64,000 nt of DNA from Polyangia bacterium (GCA_030427835.1 JAUICN010000001.1:351955-415954), one strand, 5' to 3'; numbered from the stretch's first letter, positions 27,101 to 35,380 are shown. Notes: generated by a model from the letters alone, not told the origin. Translations and numbers: made by a program.

Positions 27101-27249
27101 CGCGGCCCCGGGTTGGGGCCGGGGCGGAACTGCTCACCGAGTTCACCATGGGCTACTACATTCCGTTTACCCTGCGGCTGGGGCTCGCTCGTGGGCTGGG
27201 TAGCGGAGGAGAAACCCAGGTCTACGTCAACCTGGGCACTCCGTTCTAG
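24139..27249 (+). CDS. Metalloprotease-like / beta-propeller / outer-membrane barrel protein
   Basis: A 1036-residue exported protein. After a hydrophobic signal segment (residues ~28-45) comes a gluzincin-like domain with H167-E-H-A-H171 and a downstream WLIEGLAVHEES whose Glu205 is a plausible third ligand. Next are PD40/TolB-like propeller blades (YTPRWSPDGTQIAFSAW, GPTWSPDGRWLLFSS, FQPDVSRDGKQLVYLG; residues ~340-640). The C-terminal ~350 residues look like a BamA/Omp85-type barrel ending in the aromatic-terminated strand VYVNLGTPF. Probably a surface or periplasmic peptidase anchored by its own barrel. GTG start; exact start uncertain. Confidence 0.82.
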   Translation: MVFTPAIVVNSPTDTQRPTHFCGPQRVFFLVALCFGIVCSVAVGPPGSRLGESALWGTRVAGAQVRDMRTRWLTVRSPHFSVHYHEPLGAAARRVLEVAERAQAILAPELGHTPKRRTVIALTDGTDNANGSAQVLPYNAIRLFVTAPDDLSPLATYDDWLSMLTVHEHAHVVHLDTIGGIPAIINAVFGKLAAPNALEPRWLIEGLAVHEESAHTTAGRLRSSIFDMYLRADALADRMPDLDQLSHDVLRWPHGTLWYLYGSHFMHYITEQHGEQVLADISRYYGSRIIPYGLNRACKRATGFTFVELYEQFRKDQRERATGLERRVRSEGAVEGTRLTFHGEQAGSPRFLPGGNVIYWVADGKRRGQIRQVDVAQARLQAPGDLSSARAWLRGKAAAGKRLARVNGRGSASWAGNGRYVFFSGEDAGRNLYYFHDLYRHDRATGRTQRLTQGLRAREPDVSPDGQEVAFVVSGAGTSHLAVGPTRTPEQYRVRFRNARFDQVYTPRWSPDGTQIAFSAWSQGGFRDLWVLDVESGATRRITRDRFFDSGPTWSPDGRWLLFSSDASGVPNVHGIRLDTGQEYQVTHVVTGAFQPDVSRDGKQLVYLGYTTHGFDLFTMGFEPKSFRVFERRPNSRTAQGDDGRNPTEVVPLAVPTRDLEVAGAYSRVSAYNPVSTLLPRAYFLDLTQAPVGTQLGVSVTGADIVGYNGYSGRVGFGLDRAEVDAELTWNLYRSPVPLEVNLFRFVSPRNGLIVENEGAVWYQETAGARFRLRFPWLKRFSNQRFEASYLLQHVGQARPFGGSLDPNDHPPTLPQLGFQPRVTARWTYSRLLRTRYDVSNSEGLNASLGTAVASPVVGADHWSWTLSGYVEGFVENPWVERHVLATRYTMGTGRAESGHDTFFGVGGFGQQDVVSSLSDLTFFGGVALRGYPPFHRVGTQYHLVQMEYRAPLMQVDRGLGTLPVYLNRVWGLAFADVGDAFEQPQDARPRVGAGAELLTEFTMGYYIPFTLRLGLARGLGSGGETQVYVNLGTPF

Positions 27250-27260
27250 ACCGGCTCGAT

Positions 27261-27279
27261 GTTTAGGGGCTCCCTAAAC
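27261..27279. repeat. Perfect inverted repeat at the frr stop codon
   Basis: GTTTAGGG (27261-27268), a 3-base loop, then CCCTAAAC (27272-27279). The second arm holds the minus-strand frr stop (27274-27276). There is no U-tract on either side, so its role as terminator of the two convergent genes is uncertain. Confidence 0.7.
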
Positions 27280-27831
27280 TTCAAGAATGTCTTTTTCTTT
27301 GTTTCCCACGGTGGTGTCGATGTGGGTTTGGGCGGCCTGCACAATTTCTTCTAGCTTTTTGCGGGCGCGGTCGCATTCATCTTCGCTGGCGTCGCCATCC
27401 TTCTGAAGGGCGTCCAGAACGTCCTTGGCTTCGTGCCGGGCCTTGCGCACCACGACCTTGGCATCTTCGCCAGCTTTCTTTGCCATCTTCACCAGACCCT
27501 TGCGACGGTCTTCGGTCAGGGTGGGCATGGGAACTCGAATGAGGTCACCGTCGGTCTGGGGGTTCAGATCTAGCCCCGCTTCCACGATGGCTTTCTCAAT
27601 GGTTTTCACCATGTTTTTTTCCCAGGGTTTCACCGTCAACAGCCTGGGTTCGGGAACGGCGATGTTGGCCACCTGGCCCAGGGGGGTGGGGGTGCCGTAG
27701 TAGTCCACGCGGATCCCAGCGATAAGGTCGGGGTTCGCGCGGCCGGCACGGAGCCTCCCCAACTCACGCACCAAGGATTCATGGGCTTTGGTGTTTGCTT
27801 GCTGCAGTTCTTCTAGTGCTTCGTCAATCAT
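27274..27831 (-). CDS. frr: Ribosome recycling factor
   Basis: 185 residues, the normal length. Releases ribosomes from mRNA after termination together with EF-G. Family segments: LVRELGRLRAGRANPDLI, VKTIEKAIVEAGLDLNPQ, IRVPMPTLTEDRRKGLVKMAK. The start overlaps the pyrH stop by 4 bp. Last gene of rpsB-tsf-pyrH-frr. Confidence 0.97.
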   Translation of the reverse strand: MIDEALEELQQANTKAHESLVRELGRLRAGRANPDLIAGIRVDYYGTPTPLGQVANIAVPEPRLLTVKPWEKNMVKTIEKAIVEAGLDLNPQTDGDLIRVPMPTLTEDRRKGLVKMAKKAGEDAKVVVRKARHEAKDVLDALQKDGDASEDECDRARKKLEEIVQAAQTHIDTTVGNKEKDILEV

Positions 27832-28658
27832 GTGTTTTGCCCTTTCTTCGCATCCTTACCGTGATGGCCGTCATCGTCGTCGGTCACCAGGGTTCCCAAC
27901 TCCTGCCCTTCGGCGACCCTCCGGATATTGCCCCGTTCCGCAAGTTTCACCACACGAATGGGAAGCTGGTTCTCCCGGCAAAGCGCAACGGCAGTGGAAT
28001 CCATCACGCCAATACGTTCGGTGAGAAACCGATCGTAGCTGACGCGGTGAAACATGGTGGCGTTCTCGAATCGCACCGGATCCTTGTTGTAGATGCCCTT
28101 GACCTTGGTGGCCTTGATGAGCACGTCGGCGTTGATTTCCATGGCGCGGAGGGCGGCGGCGGTATCGGTGGAGAAGAAGGGGTTTCCGGTACCGGCCACA
28201 AATACGACCACCCTTCCCTTTTCCAGGTGGCGAACGGCGCGCGCTCGGATGTAGGGCTCTGCCACCTGGCGTATTTCGAGGGCGCTCACCAGGCGGGTAT
28301 TCACCCCCTGTTTTTCGAGACCATCTTTTAGGGCAATCCCGTTCATGACCGTGGCCAACATGCCCATGTAGTCGGCACTGGTGCGATCCATGCCGGACGC
28401 GCTGCCCTTAAGACCACGAAAGATATTCCCACCGCCAATGACGACAGACAGTTCCACACCGGTGGCGTGAACTTCCGCCAGTTCCTCCGCCACCTCGTTG
28501 AGGATCACGGTGTCGATCCCAAAGCCACCCGCTCCCCCGCATAGGGCCTCCCCCGACAGCTTCACCATGATGCGGCGAAGTGGCCTGTCTGGGGCGGATT
28601 GAACAGGAGTCGAGGGGGTCAGGCTCGCGGGGCTGGACGGGGCGTCGGGGTCGGTCAC
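27828..28658 (-). CDS. pyrH: Uridylate kinase
   Basis: UMP kinase of pyrimidine nucleotide synthesis, with KLSGEAL, VVIGGGNIFRG, DYMGMLATVMNG and DADVLIKATKV-type signatures (here INADVLIKATKVKGIYNKDP). The conserved core begins RRIMVKLSGEAL, so translation must start upstream. GTG 28658, 8 bp after the tsf stop, adds about 28 Pro/Ser/Ala-rich residues not usual in the family. No clear ribosome-binding site is present, so coupling to tsf is likely. Confidence 0.95.
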   Translation of the reverse strand: MTDPDAPSSPASLTPSTPVQSAPDRPLRRIMVKLSGEALCGGAGGFGIDTVILNEVAEELAEVHATGVELSVVIGGGNIFRGLKGSASGMDRTSADYMGMLATVMNGIALKDGLEKQGVNTRLVSALEIRQVAEPYIRARAVRHLEKGRVVVFVAGTGNPFFSTDTAAALRAMEINADVLIKATKVKGIYNKDPVRFENATMFHRVSYDRFLTERIGVMDSTAVALCRENQLPIRVVKLAERGNIRRVAEGQELGTLVTDDDDGHHGKDAKKGQNT

Positions 28659-28665
28659 GCCCGAA

Positions 28666-29346
28666 CTATGATTGGCTAGCCAGGGTGGCCGCAACCTCCG
28701 CAGCCAAATCACTTGTCTTTTTCTCGATGCCCTCCCCAAGTTCGAAGCGAATGAAGCGTCGAATGGAGATCTTTTCACCGATTGTGGCGCTTAGTTTGTC
28801 GCAAATCTGCTGAACGGTCTCCCCTTCGTCCGATTGCACGGAAACCTGATCCACTAGGCACGCCTCGGTAAGCCACTTGTTCAGCTTGCCTTCGATGATT
28901 TTTTCCACGGCCTGGGGAGGTCGCTTTTTGCCGCTGGCGGCCTCTTCTTCAGCCAATTGGCCCTTAAAGAACTCTGCTTTCTTGGCCTTGTCGGACTCCT
29001 GGACGTCTTCCCGGCGCACGTATTCGGGACCCATGGATGCGATTTGCAAACCCACCATGTCCACAAACTCCTTGAAGTCGTCATTGCGGGCCACGAAATC
29101 TGTTTGGCAGTTCACTTCCACCAATACCCCAAGGCGTGCCCCCGGATGAATGTAGGCGTGAATGGTACCTTCTGCGGCAATGGCGCCGGCCTTTTTGGCG
29201 ACCTTGGCAAGGCCCTTTTTTTGGATGGCCTCCACGGCCTGTTCTTCATTTCCGCCGGCCTCTTCGAGTGCCTTTTTGCAGTCCATCATTCCGGCACCGG
29301 TACGGTCACGGAGGGATTTCACCATGGTTGCGTTGATCTGAGTCAT
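28666..29346 (-). CDS. tsf: Elongation factor Ts
   Basis: 226 residues. Nucleotide exchange factor for EF-Tu. UBA-like N-terminus (MVKSLRDRTGAGMMDCKKALEEAGGNEEQ-type segment), then NCQTDFVARNDDFKEFV, the core that contacts EF-Tu. It is of the shorter bacterial type with a reduced second core subdomain. It lies 57 bp after rpsB in the usual order. Confidence 0.97.
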   Translation of the reverse strand: MTQINATMVKSLRDRTGAGMMDCKKALEEAGGNEEQAVEAIQKKGLAKVAKKAGAIAAEGTIHAYIHPGARLGVLVEVNCQTDFVARNDDFKEFVDMVGLQIASMGPEYVRREDVQESDKAKKAEFFKGQLAEEEAASGKKRPPQAVEKIIEGKLNKWLTEACLVDQVSVQSDEGETVQQICDKLSATIGEKISIRRFIRFELGEGIEKKTSDLAAEVAATLASQS

Positions 29347-29403
29347 TGCTTGTTTTCCTTAAAATTTGCGCGTTGCTGCGGTTTGTTTGGCTATGGGAGC
29401 CGG

Positions 29404-30396
29404 TTATTGGGGAGCTGCGGCAGATTTTGCTGCCCCACGACGGCGCTGGAAGTCCACCTGCACGCCGGCGGATGTCCCGCCCGCATTGGGTTGATCCACG
29501 AAGTTGGCAGCCTGGCGTTCGGCACCTTCCACACAGGCATCTGCAATGCGGCTTGTGATCAATCGAATGGCTCGGATGGAGTCATCGTTGCCGGGGATTA
29601 CGAAATCCACCGAGGAGGGATCACAGTTGGAATCCGTCAACGCCACCACGGGGATGTGCAGGCGACGGGCTTCTCGGATGGCGATGTGCTCGTGGGAAGG
29701 ATCGACCACAAACATGGCGGCGGGAAGGGCGTCCATCATTTTGATTCCGCCCAGATACTTGTGAAGCTTGTCTTTCTGACGTCGCAGGCGAATGGCTTCC
29801 TTCTTCTGAAGGAGATCCAGCTCGCCATCGGCGTCCCGCTGTTCCAGATCGCGTAGGCGTTCAATGGCGCCCTTCACGGTGCGGAAGTTGGTGAGGGTTC
29901 CGCCAAGCCAACGGTCGGTGACGTAGAACTGATCGCTGCGGGTGGCCTCTTCGACAATGACGTCCGCTGCCTGCCGCTTGGTACCCACAAAGAGCACATG
30001 GCCCCCACGGGAAACGGCGTTGGCGAGAAACCGGTAGGCCTTGTTAAAGAGGTTGAGCGTCTGGTCCAGATCGATGATGTGAATGCCGTTGCGGGCGCCG
30101 TAGATGTACGGCTTCATCTTTGGGCTCCAGCGCTTGGTCTGATGACCAAAGTGGGCTCCGGCGTCCACGAGCTCCCGGAGCTGGATAGGCGTGGGGTTTT
30201 CCTTGGGGGCATCGACCCCGTTGCCCTTGGGAGCGGGCTCGGCTGCTGGCGTTTCAACCGCTGGCGTTTCAACGGCGGAGGTCTCAACGGCGGAGGTCTC
30301 CACCGGAGCGGTCTCCAATTGGGAAGACTCGGTCGCCGTGGTTTCGGGGGTGGAAGTTGGGTCTGCGGAAGCTGGGGTGTTGTTTTCGTCAGTCAT
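29404..30396 (-). CDS. rpsB: 30S ribosomal protein S2 with N-terminal extension
   Basis: The S2 core starts at about residue 70 (PIQLRELVDAGAHFGHQTKRW...MKPYIYGARNGIHIIDL) and runs through DRWLGGTLTNF and DALPAAMFVVDPSHEHIAIREA. The total of 330 residues is about 70-80 above typical S2. The extra N-terminus is Thr/Glu/Pro/Ala-rich with tandem VETSA/VETPA pentapeptides (residues ~32-51) encoded by 15-bp DNA repeats. ATG 30396 lies after a weak GGAAAC signal; an internal start near residue 65-70 has no ATG, so the long form is favoured. Confidence 0.95.
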   Translation of the reverse strand: MTDENNTPASADPTSTPETTATESSQLETAPVETSAVETSAVETPAVETPAAEPAPKGNGVDAPKENPTPIQLRELVDAGAHFGHQTKRWSPKMKPYIYGARNGIHIIDLDQTLNLFNKAYRFLANAVSRGGHVLFVGTKRQAADVIVEEATRSDQFYVTDRWLGGTLTNFRTVKGAIERLRDLEQRDADGELDLLQKKEAIRLRRQKDKLHKYLGGIKMMDALPAAMFVVDPSHEHIAIREARRLHIPVVALTDSNCDPSSVDFVIPGNDDSIRAIRLITSRIADACVEGAERQAANFVDQPNAGGTSAGVQVDFQRRRGAAKSAAAPQ

Positions 30397-30767
30397 TGGC
30401 TTGTTTCCGGTTGTTTTAGGGTGCGAGGCCGTGGCGACAACCCAAGCAGGTCCATTTCATGGGGCCTGTGGGCACCGGGTCACCGGGAAAATCCCGCGCA
30501 CCTGGGGTTTCGGGCCCACTTCCTTCACCTCGGGGTGTTGGTCCTGGGAACCGGCCTCCTTCGAGGCGGCGGGGTATTTAACACGAAAACTGCCCGAGTC
30601 CATGGTTGCGGCACTCCTACCTCCGGGGACCAACGGGGCCGGTTCCCTGGGGTTCGATGGCTGCAACGGAGGATTCACAGACCCCTGGGTTCTTGCATTC
30701 AAGATGGGCATTGCGGAAAGGAGGGCGCACTTCGTACACTGGGCCCATGAAACTGTACACTGGGCCC
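30397..30767. other. Non-coding region with 21-bp tandem duplication at its right end
   Basis: Between rpsB and the next plus-strand gene. It must hold the rpsB operon promoter on the minus strand; no strong box pair is visible. At 30734-30754 and 30755-30775 a 21-bp unit (GTACACTGGGCCCATGAAAC plus one base) is duplicated, so the ATG of the downstream gene occurs twice in frame. Confidence 0.6.
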
Positions 30768-31322
30768 ATGAAACCGGGTGTGGCTCGCGTTGTGAAGTGT
30801 GGGGCGTTGGCTCTTTCTGTGGCGTTTTACGGGGCAAACCCGAGTGTTTGTGCCCAGGATCAAGCAACCGGGGACGGGGAAAACGCATCGGACGCCTCAC
30901 CGGTACCGGTGGAGTGGGGCCGAGTGGCTCCAGGTGTGGTGCTGGGCGTAGGAATGGCCACGGCGGTGGCCGCGGCCATTGTGGCGGGATCCGCTTCTAG
31001 GAAATACGACGCGGCGGAGAACGCGGACAACCATATGGAGGGTGTGGGGGCCCGGGACCGGGCGGAACGTCTGGTGGCGGCCTCCAACCGGACCTGGCTT
31101 GCGGCGGGAACGCTCATGGCTGTAGGTGTGGGCTGGGGGTCTGTGGCCTGGACCCGACGGATGCGTACCGAGCTTCCCGTGACTCCAACCGTAGCTCAAA
31201 CGAAGGGCACGCAAGTCGCCGATCGAACCGATTCGAGTCGGGAACATGGGATCCAAATCGCGGGCATCCTTGGCGGGTTTGACGGCCACGGGTTTACGCT
31301 GGGCCTGCGCGGCTCTTTCTAG
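30768..31322 (+). CDS. Hypothetical exported protein
   Basis: 184 residues, not recognised. N-terminal signal-like segment (VARVVKCGALALSVAFYG) ends with a possible cleavage after SVCA. Two further hydrophobic stretches follow (VVLGVGMATAVAAAIVAGSA and WLAAGTLMAVGVGWGSVAW), separated by a charged segment. The C-terminus GFTLGLRGSF ends in Phe as outer-membrane strands do, but there are too few strands for a barrel. An in-frame ATG 21 bp earlier comes from a tandem duplication. Confidence 0.6.
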   Translation: MKPGVARVVKCGALALSVAFYGANPSVCAQDQATGDGENASDASPVPVEWGRVAPGVVLGVGMATAVAAAIVAGSASRKYDAAENADNHMEGVGARDRAERLVAASNRTWLAAGTLMAVGVGWGSVAWTRRMRTELPVTPTVAQTKGTQVADRTDSSREHGIQIAGILGGFDGHGFTLGLRGSF

Positions 31323-31335
31323 ATCGCTTCGGGGT

Positions 31336-32082
31336 TTAGTTGCCCAGGCCGGTGGGGGTGAGTGCTGGGTCGGTGGTGATGGCGATTTTGTCGAGGCTGG
31401 CAGGTTCTCGGTAGGCAAAATCAAGGGTGTGGGAGCCCGCGGTGAGGTTGTAGGTAACGACGGCCTGACTGTTGTTGGAATCAAAGAGTCGTACCCAGGT
31501 CCAGGCGGAGGCGGCCTGAATATCGTTCCAAAGGGTCCAGGTACCGCCATCCATACGTACCCAAAAGGAATCTTCCGTGAAGACTGGCGCAAGGACCCGA
31601 CCCCAGACCCGGTAGGTGGCGGCGGTGGGAGCGTTGAAGGTGAAGGAAGCGTGGGCACCCATGGGGTTGTTGTCCGTGGCGGGCATGGTGCCAGCAGGCG
31701 CGCCGACGAACATCCCTGAGGAGGCCCCGAGATCGTTTTGGGTTTGGAATGGAGTGTCGATTCCAGAAGCCGCTTCACCCTCGAACCAGAAGGTACTGAC
31801 CGCTGCGGCATCGGCGGTGCCGGTGTCCGCGGCAGATCCATCTGTGGTCGATCCATCGGCGTTCGTGGACGCATCAGCGAGGGCCCCGGCGTCGTCTCCT
31901 GACGCGGGGTTCCTTTGGCACAGGTTGCTCGCCGTATTGCATATCCAACCGGAAGCACAGGGGCAGGGAAGGTTTGCCACGTCAACGGCCTGGGGATCCA
32001 CACAGGAAACCATGACACCGCTGGCGAGAACCATGCGGGTACACACAAGAACAGGAATGTGAAGACTCAAACGCCGGAGCAT
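31336..32082 (-). CDS. Putative lipoprotein with CBM6-like beta-sandwich domain
   Basis: 248 residues. The N-terminal export segment ends in VMVSCVDP, which could be a weak lipobox (Cys27). A Cys-containing region (CPCASGWICNTASNLC) and an Asp/Ala/Thr-rich linker follow. From residue ~95 the sequence FWFEGEAAS...TYRVWGRVLAP...DSFWVRMDGG...WTWVRLFD...GSHTLDFAYREPASLDKIAI matches the layout of carbohydrate-binding module family 6-like domains. It probably binds polysaccharide at the cell surface. Convergent with the preceding gene, 13 bp apart. Confidence 0.75.
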   Translation of the reverse strand: MLRRLSLHIPVLVCTRMVLASGVMVSCVDPQAVDVANLPCPCASGWICNTASNLCQRNPASGDDAGALADASTNADGSTTDGSAADTGTADAAAVSTFWFEGEAASGIDTPFQTQNDLGASSGMFVGAPAGTMPATDNNPMGAHASFTFNAPTAATYRVWGRVLAPVFTEDSFWVRMDGGTWTLWNDIQAASAWTWVRLFDSNNSQAVVTYNLTAGSHTLDFAYREPASLDKIAITTDPALTPTGLGN

Positions 32083-32136
32083 GCGTTTCGTAGGGTAGCA
32101 TCGCGTCGCATTGGTTGGCGAGAAGTCGTTGGACAG

Positions 32137-33261
32137 CTAGCTCAGGTGGATGTGCTGGCGTGCCTGGAGGCAGGCGGGGGTGGCGCGGGTGAAGTCTCGG
32201 CAGGTTTGGGGGCGTTGGTTGTAGATGGTGCAGTGGCTCTGAACGGCTTGGGCTGAAGTGGGAGGGCAGGAGCCTAGGGTGAGCGCTGCGCACTGGGTCT
32301 TGTGGAGCTGCGTCTTGTGGGGCTGGCTTTTTTGGGGCTGGGCTCCTTGGAACGGGGCCTCGTTGGAAACCTCAACACGCCGTAAAGTGCGTCTGCCCTG
32401 GTATTCGACCACTAGATTTTTGGGAACGTGATCTTCGGGGCCAAGCTCCACCGCATCAAAGGCTTCCCTACAACACGCCCCACAGGTGGTGCAGGTGACG
32501 TTCTCTTCCGGTTCGTGAAAGTAGCAAGCGTGCTGTTCTTTCCCGGGTATTGGTGAGCCCGTTCGATGGCATTGCCAATTGGAATCGGTTTGTTGGTGCC
32601 AGGTGCAGTCGGAACAGGAAACACTGGAGGCAGGGTGTAGTGGCAAACCGTTGGGATGGGCCACCGTGGGCACACGAAGGGACCAGAGGGAGGGCGTGTC
32701 CGAGAGATCGGATGGGTGGGAAGCAGGGAGCACCGAGCTCAGTTGTTTGGCTACGCCGATGGTGGACACAAGGGCACGCTGGAGGTGGGGAAACCAGGGG
32801 GGAGACCAGGCCCGTGCCAGTGCGTTACGAGCTTGCCGTGCAGTTGCAGAGGTTCCCTGAACGGGATAGTTCGGAAGTTTGTCGTAGTAGGCGCGATGCT
32901 CGGTGGTGGGCGCAAGCACCTGTCGCAACCCAAGGGGTGTCAGTAGGGCCGCTTGTAGCCGTAGGCAGGCGTGCTCCTTGTCCAGGTCCCTGTTGGAGGT
33001 GTTGCACAGGCCCCAATCCTCCTGCCCCAGGCCCGCGGGGGCGCCGAGCACTGCGTGGCAAACTTCGTGCAACACCATTTGGGCCAGGCAATCGTCCGAA
33101 TCGAGGGTGTTGTGGGATCCGAGCGTAAGCGTGCGCGCTCCGTCGAAAGAGGCGTACACGTCATCGCTGCGAGCTAAGCTCCAGCCGAGCGCGTGGACCA
33201 GGCCCAACCAGATTTGGTCCACCGGGTCCACGTACCTATGTGTGACTTCACGATCGCCCAC
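32137..33261 (-). CDS. HExxH-domain protein fused to a YkgJ-type cysteine cluster
   Basis: 374 residues. The N-terminal half has H65-E-V-C-H69 (MVLHEVCHAVLG), a zinc-metalloprotease-like site, in a helical domain. The C-terminal ~125 residues have CTTCGACCREAF, a central Cys, and CTIYNQRPQTCRDF with a last Cys, the pattern of YkgJ / flagellin N-methylase-like proteins thought to bind Zn or an iron-sulfur cluster. A Cys pair (CSDC) lies between. There is a run of SQPHKTQLHKTQ repeats before the last cluster. GTG start. The pairing is unfamiliar to me; function unknown. Confidence 0.7.
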   Translation of the reverse strand: MGDREVTHRYVDPVDQIWLGLVHALGWSLARSDDVYASFDGARTLTLGSHNTLDSDDCLAQMVLHEVCHAVLGAPAGLGQEDWGLCNTSNRDLDKEHACLRLQAALLTPLGLRQVLAPTTEHRAYYDKLPNYPVQGTSATARQARNALARAWSPPWFPHLQRALVSTIGVAKQLSSVLPASHPSDLSDTPSLWSLRVPTVAHPNGLPLHPASSVSCSDCTWHQQTDSNWQCHRTGSPIPGKEQHACYFHEPEENVTCTTCGACCREAFDAVELGPEDHVPKNLVVEYQGRRTLRRVEVSNEAPFQGAQPQKSQPHKTQLHKTQCAALTLGSCPPTSAQAVQSHCTIYNQRPQTCRDFTRATPACLQARQHIHLS

Positions 33262-33276
33262 AGGGCGGGATCTAAC

Positions 33277-35280
33277 TCACCTCTCTGTGACGTCGACCCG
33301 CAGGCTGTAGGAACCATGCTGATCTTCCTGAAAACCGTCGGCAATGATGTAGTAGGTGCCCGCCTCCAGGGTGGTTTCGATTTTGGCGTTACGTTCGCCC
33401 TCTTCGGCATCATCATTGCATGCAATCTCATCGGTGCTTTCCATGCAGCTGGAACGCAGGTGAAGGGCGGTGTCGAAATCACCCGAGAGTTCAATGGTTA
33501 CATTGGAACGGTTTTCGAGAACCAGCTGGTACACGTCGTCACGGCTTTTGGTGTTTCCGGCACAGCTGGCGTGAAACGTGTCGTCGCTGGAAGCCGTGTT
33601 GCCGGCAATGCGGTCGCCACCTTCCACCTTACGAGCGTCGCTGCAGACCTGGCTGAGCTTCTCGAAATCCGTGGTGCTTACACGCAGACGGCCCTGACCA
33701 AAGTCGATGTCACCACCTTCGTCGCCATCCACCGCCACGAAATGGTTACCCTTCTCGAGTACGGTTTCCACAAAGGTGCTTTCCCCCTGGGACCAGTTGA
33801 TGCACAGCGCTTCGTCTTCGGCATTGGCGCAGCCCTTTGAGCGTACGTAGAGGGCACCCGCAAACTGGGCTTTCTCCACCTCGATGCGTGCACGAACCTT
33901 CTTGCGGGTGTTGAACTGGAACACCTGGTCCGAAGAGTCGCCGCCACCACAGCTCCCCGCAAGGCTGTCCTGTAGGGCGAAGGTATCCACATCAGCCCAG
34001 TCGTTAAGATCTAGCTCAACGGCGTTGCTGCAGCTGTTGCCCGCGCCGTCGCCACCGCCCTCGGGCGCTTGATCGGCCTGAAGGGTGTAGTTGCCTGAGT
34101 TGTCTGTTTGAAAACCGTCTGAGAATACGTAGTAGGTTCCCGGATCCAGCACGGTGGTGATGGCCGAGTGCTGTTGGTCCACAGAATCGTCGTTGCAGGC
34201 GATTTCAGAGGTGCTGTCCTCGCAGGTGGAGCGAAGGTGCAGGGCCGAATCGTAGTCACTGCGCTGGTGTACACGCACGCGGGACCGTTCGGTGACTTCC
34301 ATGGAGTACACGTGATCCGGGGAATGGGCCCCGCCTGCACAACTGGCCGCAAAATCATCTGTGGCTCCCTGGGTGGAGGCGGACTCGGGCTGCCCCCACT
34401 GTAGGGCCTTGGCTTCGCCGCACACCGCAACGACCGCTTGCATGGGAGAGGCCGAAACGACGAGCTCGTAGGCGCCACTGGCCTGGTTGAAGCCGTCGAC
34501 CACCACAAAATAGGTGCCGGGTTCCACCGTGGTGCGAACTTCAGAGCGGGTCGCGTTGGGGGAGTCGTCGTTGCAAGCGAGTTCGGTGCCGCCGCATTCG
34601 CTCATGATGTAAAGCATGCCGTCGTACTGGGATTGCAGCACGGCCCGGAGCTGGCTGCGTTCTTCTACCGTGACCTGGTAGACATGCTCGGGTGCTGCGG
34701 CCTGTCCACAGCTTCCCTGGGTGCTGGATTGGGCGCCGGTGGTATTGCCGCTCACGGAGGTGCCTAGCTCTAGCTCCACGGGGGAGGCGCATGTGCCCCC
34801 TGCGCTTCCGGCAGAGTCACCGTCCCCTTGTGCCCGGGTCCACACGGAGAGCACGTACTGACCCGCCCCCGCTGCCATTCCCACAACGATCTTGGAATCC
34901 ACATTCTTTTGGGTGCACCACTTTGCGGAGGAGTAGGCATCGTAGGTGTTGTCACGGGCCACGGTGTTGCCGTCGCTGTCCTGGATCAGAATGTCCAGGT
35001 TCTCGACGCCCTTTCCGCCAAGGCCCACCACGACGTAGCACTTTCCTCGCTCCAGTTTCATGGAGTGGCTTGCCTGCGCACCCTTTTTGAGCTTGCCCCG
35101 TTGGGTAGCCCCCACCTGGCTCAGGTTCATGCTGGACATGGAGTGGTGTACGGCCACGAAACTGGATTCAAGGGCTCCGCCGCCACAGCCGAGACCGGTG
35201 CTCGCCAGGAGCAGGCCAAGGGCCAGGGGGCTCGCCAAGGAAGAGGCAAGGGCGGGTCGGGTATTGGATCGGTAGTGCAC
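33277..35280 (-). CDS. Lipoprotein with repeated PPC-like beta domains
   Basis: 667 residues from GTG 35280, set by AAGGAG nine bases upstream; the longer open frame is not credible. The signal peptide ends in a lipobox (TGLGCGG). After ~130 residues come four ~115-residue repeats of the bacterial pre-peptidase C-terminal type: each has DHVYQ/FQF, then ALHLRS...C...IACNDDS, then TTVEPGTYFVVVDGF. Paired cysteines recur in each repeat. Such domains usually mediate secretion or surface binding; no catalytic domain is present. Confidence 0.85.
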   Translation of the reverse strand: MHYRSNTRPALASSLASPLALGLLLASTGLGCGGGALESSFVAVHHSMSSMNLSQVGATQRGKLKKGAQASHSMKLERGKCYVVVGLGGKGVENLDILIQDSDGNTVARDNTYDAYSSAKWCTQKNVDSKIVVGMAAGAGQYVLSVWTRAQGDGDSAGSAGGTCASPVELELGTSVSGNTTGAQSSTQGSCGQAAAPEHVYQVTVEERSQLRAVLQSQYDGMLYIMSECGGTELACNDDSPNATRSEVRTTVEPGTYFVVVDGFNQASGAYELVVSASPMQAVVAVCGEAKALQWGQPESASTQGATDDFAASCAGGAHSPDHVYSMEVTERSRVRVHQRSDYDSALHLRSTCEDSTSEIACNDDSVDQQHSAITTVLDPGTYYVFSDGFQTDNSGNYTLQADQAPEGGGDGAGNSCSNAVELDLNDWADVDTFALQDSLAGSCGGGDSSDQVFQFNTRKKVRARIEVEKAQFAGALYVRSKGCANAEDEALCINWSQGESTFVETVLEKGNHFVAVDGDEGGDIDFGQGRLRVSTTDFEKLSQVCSDARKVEGGDRIAGNTASSDDTFHASCAGNTKSRDDVYQLVLENRSNVTIELSGDFDTALHLRSSCMESTDEIACNDDAEEGERNAKIETTLEAGTYYIIADGFQEDQHGSYSLRVDVTER

Positions 35281-35380
35281 TGCGGAGTCTCCTTCGTTCG
35301 GTCTTGGTTTGGAACACTCGCACAAAAACGGCCGGTAATGCCAAAGATTCGACCACTGGATTGCACATATTATCTGCGCG

